Positions 5,867 through 10,571 of a DNA stretch of 10,571 nucleotides are shown piece by piece (within the stretch, counting starts at the first letter, position 1; the number at the start of each line of letters is the position of its first letter). The notes below the pieces were generated by a model, which was given only the letters and a program-made list of their open reading frames with translations, was not told the DNA's origin and made no database searches. This stretch comes from Chloroflexota bacterium (lineage in GTDB: Bacteria > Chloroflexota > UBA4733), in assembly GCA_025449435.1 (NCBI GenBank), contig JANWJO010000177.1, positions 1 through 10,571 of the forward strand, written 5' to 3'. A program made the position numbers and the translations under genes.

Positions 5867-6742
5867 ATGCGAGTCGGCATCCTGGGCTTGGGGGCCGTGG
5901 GAAGTTCGCTAGGGCTGGCGCTACGCGCACGCAAGGGATGGGACGACGTCACCGGATTTGACAGTAGCGTCAAGGCGCAGAACGAGGCCAAGCGGCGCGG
6001 CTCAATCAAGCAAGGCACCAGCGATATACATGATCTGCTGAGCGATGCTGATATGGTGGTGCTCGCCGTGCCCGCTCTCGAAGTCGTGGCTTTTCTGCGG
6101 GAATATGGCAACGCGCTGCGCGAGGGCACCGTGGTGACCGATGTGGCTTCGAGCAAGCGCACCATCCTCGATGTCGCAGCCCGCGCCGTGCCGCCGCGGA
6201 GCGCGTTTGTGGGTGGCCACCCCTTCATCGAGATGCCCAGCGGCACCGAGAACGCCGATCCCGGCGTGTTTCTCGGGCGAACCTGGGCGCTCACACCCGG
6301 TCAAGGAACACCGGGAGAACGGGTGAGCGCTGTGGAAGCACTGGTGGAAGCGACGGGTGGCATCCCTTACTTTGTGGATGCCGATGAACACGACGCTTGG
6401 GTGGCCGGCGTGGTCCAGGTGCCACGCATCCTCGCTTCGGTGCTGGCACGCGTCGCGTCGGAAAGCGAAGCCTGGCGTGAGCTCGTGCCGCTCGCCGGGC
6501 ATAGCTTTGACGATGGCACCCGCTGGTCGGCCCACGGTGAATTGGATGGACGCGATCTGGCACTGACCAACGGCACCGCGTTGGTATCCTGGCTAGATCG
6601 CGTCATGGACGACTTGTACCGCTGGCGCGAGGCCGTGGCGGAGAGCCGTGAGGCCGAGCTGCTGCAACGCTTTGCCGCTGCGCAAGCCGCACGCGAGCGC
6701 TGGCAGATGGACCGGAACAAGGAAAGGAAACAGAGGACGTGA
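5867..6742 (+). CDS. Prephenate/arogenate dehydrogenase-like protein (TyrA family)
   Basis: Predicted NAD(P)-dependent dehydrogenase of tyrosine biosynthesis, 291 residues. The N-terminal Rossmann fold shows GLGAVG (7-12) and Asp32 at the end of strand 2, a residue that usually favours NAD. The TyrA signatures DVASSK (92-97) and GGHP (116-119, catalytic His118) are intact and followed by FLGRTWALTP. The C-terminal helical dimerisation part contains DEHD (173-176) and TR (218-219), the latter a probable substrate-binding arginine. One oddity is that the normally conserved SHLPH motif reads VQVPR (183-187), losing both histidines. The last 40 residues are highly charged and probably helical. 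A ribosome site AGAAGG lies 5 nt before ATG 5867. The stop overlaps the gltX start in GTGA, so the two genes are co-translated. Family membership is firm; prephenate versus arogenate is not resolved. Confidence 0.85.
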   Translation: MRVGILGLGAVGSSLGLALRARKGWDDVTGFDSSVKAQNEAKRRGSIKQGTSDIHDLLSDADMVVLAVPALEVVAFLREYGNALREGTVVTDVASSKRTILDVAARAVPPRSAFVGGHPFIEMPSGTENADPGVFLGRTWALTPGQGTPGERVSAVEALVEATGGIPYFVDADEHDAWVAGVVQVPRILASVLARVASESEAWRELVPLAGHSFDDGTRWSAHGELDGRDLALTNGTALVSWLDRVMDDLYRWREAVAESREAELLQRFAAAQAARERWQMDRNKERKQRT

Positions 6743-8217
6743 GCGCGACTGCATCAGTCGTCCGCACGCGCGTGGCACCGAGCCCCACGGGGGAGCCGCA
6801 TATCGGCAACATGTATGCCGCGCTGTTTTGCAAGGCGTTTGCCCATCAACGTCAGGGCGTGTTTGTCTTGCGACTCGAAGATACCGACCGCCGGCGCTTC
6901 GTGGCGCGGGCCGTCGACCAGTTACCGGAGGCGCTCCATTGGTTAGGGCTTGACCCCGATGAAAGCCCGGCCAGAGGCGGGCCGTATGCGCCCTATGTGC
7001 AAAGCGAACGCCTGCCGCTCTATCACCAGGCTGCTGCCGACCTCATCCTGACGGGACACGGCTATCGCTGCTTCTGCACACCAGAGCGGCTAGAAGCCGT
7101 ACGCCAGGAGCAGATGGCGCGCAAAGAGCCAACGCGCTACGACCGGCGTTGCTTGCACTTGCCCAGTGGCGAAATCGAGAGCAACCTGCGTGCCGGTGTG
7201 CCCCACACCGTGCGGCTGCGCATCCCTGATGCCGGCACGGTGGAATGGGACGATGCGGTGCGTGGCCACGTGAGCTATCAGTGTGCGACGCTTACTGACC
7301 AGATCTTGCTGAAGTCCGACGGGTTCCCGACGTCGCATCTGGGCATCCCGTACGACGACCACGCCATGCGCATCAGCCACGTGATTCGGGCAGAGGAATG
7401 GCTGCCGAGCGTGCCCTACTACATCTTGCTCTTCCATGCCTTCGGCTGGGAGTTGCCGGTCTTCGCGCACTTGTCGATCTTGCGCAATGCTGACCGCTCC
7501 AAGATGTCCAAGCGTAAGAATCCGACGTCGGTGATGTGGTATCGCTCACAAGGCTTCTTGCCCCAGGCCATCGTCAACTTTCTGGCGCTGCAAGGCTGGT
7601 CGCATCCGGAGGGCAAGGAGTTCTTCACGTTCGAGGAGTTTGCCGCACGGTTAACGCTCGAGCGCATCGTGACCAGTGGCCCGATCTTCGATTTCACCAA
7701 GCTCGATTGGATGAATGGCCGGTACATTGCTGCGCTCAGCTTGCAGGAACTCGCTGAGGCGGCCGAGCCGTTTCTCCCCGAGCCGGTGGCACGGCCAGCG
7801 TTGCTGGCCATGCTGCCGTTGGTGCGAGATCGGATGAAGCGCCTGAATGAGATCGGCAACCTCACCGAGTTCCTGCGGCACGACCCGGACGCGTCATCGC
7901 TCCCCTTTGAGCAAGCGGTCAAGAAGCGCTCAGTTCAGGACATGTACGACGCGCTCCAGGTCACCTCTGCTAGGATCAAAGAGCTGGTAGCCCCTGATGC
8001 TGCCACGTTCGAGCACACGGTGCGCGCCACCGCGGAAGAACTCGGATGGAAAGCTGGGGACGTGTTCATGTTGCTACGTGTCGCGGTGACCGGCAGCTCC
8101 GCCTCCCCGCCCCTGTACGAGTCGTGTGCGACGCTGGGCTGGCAGGTGGTGTGCCGCCGCCTCGATGCGGCGCTTACGAGCCTGGCCGTCAAACAGGCAT
8201 CACCCGCCCAAGCGTAG
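6739..8217 (+). CDS. gltX: Glutamyl-tRNA synthetase
   Basis: Class Ib aminoacyl-tRNA synthetase that charges tRNA-Glu in the cytoplasm, 492 residues and full length. The catalytic Rossmann fold begins VRTRVAPSPTG and carries the HIGH-type motif as HIGN (21-24). The second motif is KMSKR (255-259), followed by KNPTSVMWYR. A zinc-site pattern is visible in the insertion domain: C111-x-C113, C138 and H140, the same spacing as in E. coli GluRS. Other family blocks are RLEDTD (45-50), the DDH of YDDHAMRISHVIRAEEW, and an all-helical C-terminal anticodon-binding part from about 330. The GTG start lies inside the overlap with the tyrA-like stop, with AAAGGA about 10 nt upstream. A nearby tRNA-Gln raises the possibility that the enzyme is non-discriminating, but the sequence alone does not settle this. 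Confidence 0.96.
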   Translation: MSATASVVRTRVAPSPTGEPHIGNMYAALFCKAFAHQRQGVFVLRLEDTDRRRFVARAVDQLPEALHWLGLDPDESPARGGPYAPYVQSERLPLYHQAAADLILTGHGYRCFCTPERLEAVRQEQMARKEPTRYDRRCLHLPSGEIESNLRAGVPHTVRLRIPDAGTVEWDDAVRGHVSYQCATLTDQILLKSDGFPTSHLGIPYDDHAMRISHVIRAEEWLPSVPYYILLFHAFGWELPVFAHLSILRNADRSKMSKRKNPTSVMWYRSQGFLPQAIVNFLALQGWSHPEGKEFFTFEEFAARLTLERIVTSGPIFDFTKLDWMNGRYIAALSLQELAEAAEPFLPEPVARPALLAMLPLVRDRMKRLNEIGNLTEFLRHDPDASSLPFEQAVKKRSVQDMYDALQVTSARIKELVAPDAATFEHTVRATAEELGWKAGDVFMLLRVAVTGSSASPPLYESCATLGWQVVCRRLDAALTSLAVKQASPAQA

Positions 8218-8240
8218 CGCGTGCCGTTCTCCGGAAAGCA

Positions 8241-8248
8241 AGGAAAGG
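8241..8248 (+). promoter_or_regulatory. Ribosome binding site fixing the aldo/keto reductase start at 8254
   Basis: AGGAAAGG stands 5 nt before ATG 8254, a near-ideal arrangement. An in-frame GTG at 8221 would give an 11-residue extension not expected in the family, and this site would then lie inside the gene. Confidence 0.65.
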
Positions 8249-8253
8249 CTGTC

Positions 8254-9162
8254 ATGCAATATCGCCAGCTCGGCATTAACGGTCCAGAGGTGCCAGTGAT
8301 TTGCTTAGGCGCGTGGCCCATTGGCGGAGGTATGGGCAAGCTTGACGACGCCATCGCCATCGCCACGGTGCAGGCGGCCGTTGATAGCGGCATCACGTTC
8401 ATCGATACGGCAGAGGGGTACCGTCGCTCCGAAGAGTTGGTGGGTAAGGCACTCCAGGGACGGCGCGACCAGGTGTTCCTCGCCACCAAGGTTAGCCGCG
8501 GCGACCTCAGCCGGGGGCACATACTGGAGGTGGCGGAGAATAGCCTGCGCACCCTCAAAACGGATCGTATTGACTTGTTACAGGCGCACTCGTGGGACGA
8601 TCAGCACCCGATTGAAGAGGCCATGCTCGCGTTCCGCGACCTGGTCGAGGACGGCAAGGTCCGCTACATTGGTGTGAGCAACTTCAGCGCGGCGCAACTG
8701 GCTGAGGCGATGTCCTACACCAGGGTGCAGTCGATCCAACCTCGTTATAGCGTGCTGTACCGCCGGCCGGAGGAAGAGTTGTTTCCGTACTGCCGGACGC
8801 ACGGTGTGGGGGTGATCGTATACTCTCCCTTGGAAAAGGGCTTGCTCTCTGGCCGTTACAGCGCGACTACCGTGTTCTCAGAAGATGACGAGCGTGCGCG
8901 CATGCCGGCCTTCCAGGGTGAACGCCTGGCGCGCCACGCTGCTACCGCTACCAAGCTCCAGGCGTATGCGGCGGAATACGGGCACACAGCGGTGGAGTTG
9001 GCGGTGGCGTGGACACTGGCCAACCCTACGGTGACCACGGCCATTGTGGGGGCCAAGTCGCCAGAACAACTGCATGAGCACGTGCGCGCAGCGAGCTGGC
9101 AGCTCACTCCTGCCGAAATGCAACAGATTGACGAGATGATAGGCGGCGACCGGACCGGCTAA
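8254..9162 (+). CDS. Aldo/keto reductase
   Basis: NADPH-dependent oxidoreductase of the AKR superfamily with a TIM-barrel fold, 302 residues from ATG 8254. The catalytic tetrad is complete: Asp51 (FIDTAEGY), Tyr56, Lys79 (LATKVS) and His112 (QAHSWDD). Further family blocks are KVRYIGVSNFS (135-145), IQPRYSVLYR (161-170), VYSPLEKGLLSGRY (189-202) and the cofactor-binding region AIVGAKSPEQL (263-273). The arrangement resembles the IolS/YdhF group of general AKRs. The physiological substrate cannot be read from the sequence. The gene starts 36 nt after the gltX stop and is probably the last gene of the tyrA-like/gltX operon. No functional link to tyrosine synthesis or tRNA charging is evident. 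A nested inverted repeat begins directly after the TAA. Confidence 0.92.
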   Translation: MQYRQLGINGPEVPVICLGAWPIGGGMGKLDDAIAIATVQAAVDSGITFIDTAEGYRRSEELVGKALQGRRDQVFLATKVSRGDLSRGHILEVAENSLRTLKTDRIDLLQAHSWDDQHPIEEAMLAFRDLVEDGKVRYIGVSNFSAAQLAEAMSYTRVQSIQPRYSVLYRRPEEELFPYCRTHGVGVIVYSPLEKGLLSGRYSATTVFSEDDERARMPAFQGERLARHAATATKLQAYAAEYGHTAVELAVAWTLANPTVTTAIVGAKSPEQLHEHVRAASWQLTPAEMQQIDEMIGGDRTG

Positions 9163-9200
9163 GCGCTGCGTCGCTGGGGCAATCGCAGCATTCGCAGCGC
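9163..9200 (+). terminator. Nested inverted repeat after the aldo/keto reductase
   Basis: GCGCTGCG (9163-9170) and CGCAGCGC (9193-9200) are perfect 8-bp complements starting at the base after the stop codon. Inside, GCTG and CAGC can form a second stem with a 9-nt loop. The position suggests a terminator or a 3'-end stabilising structure for the operon. No T-run follows, so intrinsic termination is uncertain. Confidence 0.45.
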
Positions 9201-9295
9201 GAATTGACGTCCTGTTGGCGTGCTACCCTCATGGCCGTTTCATCTCGGCGGCCAGATCGCGTTCACGCGGTTGACGGTGTGGGAGGGGTGCCTTC

Positions 9296-9727
9296 GTGGA
9301 ACCACTTGGACTCCGGTTACGCATCCTGTTCCTGGTGACCGCAGCGGTAACAGGTGTCGCTGGTGTGGTCATGTATCTCGAGCCGGAAACCGCCGGCACA
9401 CAACTCTGGCCGTGGACCCTGACGCCACTGATGGCACGCTTCTTGGGCGCGTTGTTTATCGCTGTCGCGGTCGGTGCCCTGCTGGCGGCGTTCGCGCGGA
9501 TCTGGTCGCACGTCCGCCCGCTGTTTCCCCCGGCATTGGTGTTCACCGGGCTCATCATTATTGCATCGGTGTTGAGCATCAGCAGTTTTACGCCGCACAT
9601 CCTGCGGGCGATTGTCTTCTTCGCCATCTATGTCATTGCGTTCGTGTTGGGGCTGGCCGTATACATCCGGCGAGAAACCGAGGAACGGCGAGCCGCGGCT
9701 GCTGCCAAGGAAACACGACGCGCTTAA
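9296..9727 (+). CDS. Uncharacterised four-helix membrane protein
   Basis: A 143-residue protein of unknown function. Four hydrophobic segments are visible at about 8-28, 46-68, 76-96 and 102-124. They are followed by a short charged, Ala/Arg/Glu-rich cytoplasmic tail (125-143). The loop before the second helix contains LWPWTLTPLMARFLGA (37-52). This W-P-W-x-L-T-P-L-x-A-R block also occurs in other uncharacterised bacterial membrane proteins that I recall, but it carries no assigned function. The GTG start at 9296 has GGGAGGGG about 7 nt upstream. It stands alone: a 133-bp gap with an inverted repeat separates it from the aldo/keto reductase, and a tRNA gene with its own promoter follows. An integral membrane location is well supported; any role is not. 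Confidence 0.8.
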   Translation: MEPLGLRLRILFLVTAAVTGVAGVVMYLEPETAGTQLWPWTLTPLMARFLGALFIAVAVGALLAAFARIWSHVRPLFPPALVFTGLIIIASVLSISSFTPHILRAIVFFAIYVIAFVLGLAVYIRRETEERRAAAAAKETRRA

Positions 9728-9760
9728 GGCGCTGAATGCCACCGATGTGGAACGGCACGC

Positions 9761-9789
9761 TTGCCCCGTTGTTCGGGGTCCGGTATACT
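9761..9789 (+). promoter_or_regulatory. Sigma-70-type promoter for tRNA-Gln
   Basis: TTGCCC (9761-9766) and TATACT (9784-9789) are separated by exactly 17 bp, a close match to the housekeeping consensus. Transcription should begin near 9796, about 55 nt upstream of the tRNA. This is the clearest promoter in the window. Confidence 0.75.
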
Positions 9790-9851
9790 CTGGCGTCATC
9801 TGCGAGCGGCTACTGAGCGCTTCTGGCGCGGGCCGGTCCGGTGACAAGCGA

Positions 9852-9922
9852 TGCGGTGTCGTCTAGCGGTAAGACGCCTGACTCTGGATCAGGTAACCGA
9901 GGTTCGAGTCCTTGCACCGCAG
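9852..9922 (+). tRNA. tRNA-Gln (anticodon CUG)
   Basis: A complete 71-nt cloverleaf can be drawn. The acceptor stem TGCGGTG/CACCGCA is perfect. The D stem GTCT/AGAC encloses a 7-nt loop with GG. The anticodon stem CCTGA/TCAGG has loop CTCTGGA, giving anticodon CTG. The variable loop is 4 nt, the T stem CGAGG/CCTTG has one G-T pair and loop TTCGAGT, and the discriminator is G. CCA is not encoded and must be added after transcription. The U1-A72 pair and the small D loop are normal for bacterial tRNA-Gln and are features used by the GatCAB amidotransferase in organisms that make Gln-tRNA indirectly. Confidence 0.95.
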
Positions 9923-9934
9923 CCCAAACTACCC

Positions 9935-9962
9935 TTGACTGAACTCGTCACACCACTACCAT
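9935..9962 (+). promoter_or_regulatory. Candidate promoter antisense to the last gene
   Basis: TTGACT (9935-9940) and TACCAT (9957-9962) are 16 bp apart and point rightwards, into the 3' end of the minus-strand gene at 9985-10571. No plus-strand gene follows. It is either a source of antisense RNA or a chance match. Confidence 0.25.
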
Positions 9963-9984
9963 GCGTGGTCTTGCAATGATGCGC

Positions 9985-10571
9985 TTACGGCGTCACGCCG
10001 TAGCGAAGCTCGATGGTTTGTAGCTCGCTTGCTGCTTGCTGAATGTCGGCATTTCCGGCTTGCATGTGGGTAACGGCAACGTTCAGTTCGGCGGCGTTGA
10101 CGTCGTCGACGCCTTTGGCATAGTGGGTTGCCGTCATCACCAGTTCGCTGCCAGCGCGCACCAGTAAGGCATCGAACTTCACAAAGTCGGGTGGTACGGC
10201 CCGATGCGCTTGTAGCCCAGATCCCGCCGCCTGCATGGTGGCAAGCGCAAGGGCAGTGGTCGACATCCAGTCAGGATCTTTCATCAGCAAAGGGTCTTGA
10301 CTGGCAAGATCTGATTGCTCGGAGATGCTTTCCAGGCCCTGGCTCGCGGCGGCGATCCGCGGCTGGATGCCGGTCAGATACGCCATATCGTTGAGTGGAA
10401 GGCCTGGGGTTGGCTGTGGTGTTGCCGATGGCGGACTCTTGGTGGGCGTTCGGGGTATACGCGTCGGTGTTGGCGGCACCGCTGTCGCCGTTGGTCGAGG
10501 AGTTGTCGTCGGGAGCGGAGTTGCGGTAGCAGGTATCGCGGTTGCCGTTGGTTGCTCGGTTGGTGTTGGCG
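9985..10571 (-). CDS. Putative secreted or lipid-anchored protein with Pro/Thr-rich linker (5'-truncated)
   Basis: The frame runs without a stop to the right edge, so the N-terminus, including any signal peptide, is missing; 194 residues are visible. The first 60 or so are a low-complexity Pro/Thr/Ala tract (PTPTEQPTATAIPATATPLP and similar), the type of linker found after the lipobox or signal peptide in many Chloroflexota surface proteins. A GTG within the tract is unlikely to be the real start. The C-terminal 135 residues are predicted to be helical and carry a VPPDFVKFDALLVRAGSEL block and a final QQAASELQTIELRYG helix. This resembles uncharacterised helical-bundle domains of extracytoplasmic proteins, with no known activity. 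Surface location is inferred from the linker, not from a seen signal peptide. The gene is convergent with the tRNA gene. Confidence 0.75.
   Translation of the reverse strand, partial: PTPTEQPTATAIPATATPLPTTTPRPTATAVPPTPTRIPRTPTKSPPSATPQPTPGLPLNDMAYLTGIQPRIAAASQGLESISEQSDLASQDPLLMKDPDWMSTTALALATMQAAGSGLQAHRAVPPDFVKFDALLVRAGSELVMTATHYAKGVDDVNAAELNVAVTHMQAGNADIQQAASELQTIELRYGVTP

Noticed and set aside
7419..8558. Long antisense frames over gltX and the aldo/keto reductase (7419-7922, 7935-8558)
   Set aside because: They lie opposite well-conserved enzymes, show low-complexity Ser/Arg/Ala composition and no recognisable motifs.
9204..9229. TTGACG with TACCCT as a promoter for the four-TM protein
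   Set aside because: Spacing is only 14 bp and no better -10 occurs at 16-18 bp.
9233..9255. Small inverted repeat TGGCCG/CGGCCA upstream of the four-TM protein
   Set aside because: Only 6 bp with an 11-nt loop; expected by chance in GC-rich DNA.
9317..9847. A 176-codon antisense frame over the four-TM protein
   Set aside because: The plus-strand frame shows a clean membrane-protein pattern and a good ribosome site; the antisense product is a charged, featureless shadow and runs through the tRNA promoter.
10390..10571. Repetitive-looking GGTGTTGGC-type sequence as a DNA tandem repeat
   Set aside because: It is the nucleotide reflection of the Pro/Thr-rich protein linker, with no fixed repeat unit; no CRISPR-like repeat-spacer pattern is present.

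Overview
The window is high-GC bacterial chromosome, densely packed with chromosome-type genes. The best guess is a member of the Chloroflexota. The reasons are the Pro/Thr-rich tract in the last (edge-truncated) gene, which is typical of secreted proteins in that phylum, the style of the TyrA-like and GluRS proteins, and a tRNA gene that does not encode CCA. This taxonomic call is inference: no rRNA or phylogenetic marker comparison could be run. No transposase, integrase, phage gene or CRISPR array was seen.

Layout. (1) Positions 3-3625, plus strand: a three-gene ABC exporter cassette. It comprises a large membrane-anchored accessory protein cut by the left edge, an ATPase whose GTG start overlaps the previous stop, and an ABC-2 permease. 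A strong GC hairpin closes it at 3643-3667. (2) Positions 3680-4582, minus strand, convergent to the cassette: a DapA-superfamily lyase that most resembles 4-hydroxy-2-oxoglutarate aldolase. (3) Positions 4716-4904, minus strand: a small two-helix membrane protein, divergent from an OmpR/PhoB-type response regulator at 5055-5774 that has no kinase beside it. The 150 bp between them hold two stem-loop dyads and three copies of a GAGGTAG motif.

(4) Positions 5867-9162, plus strand: a probable operon of a prephenate/arogenate dehydrogenase-like gene, gltX (4-base GTGA overlap) and an aldo/keto reductase, followed by a nested inverted repeat. (5) Positions 9296-9727: an uncharacterised four-helix membrane protein. 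(6) A tRNA-Gln(CUG) with a clear sigma-70-type promoter. (7) Positions 9985-10571, minus strand: the C-terminal part of a putative secreted or lipid-anchored protein with a Pro/Thr-rich linker, running off the right edge.

Most of this is housekeeping or ordinary accessory content. I do not see strong evidence for a new multi-gene defence or mobile system. The points most worth a second look are the structured divergent region around the orphan regulator and small membrane protein, the TyrA-like enzyme that has lost the SHLPH motif, the HOGA-type aldolase, and the ABC cassette with its large extracytoplasmic accessory protein.
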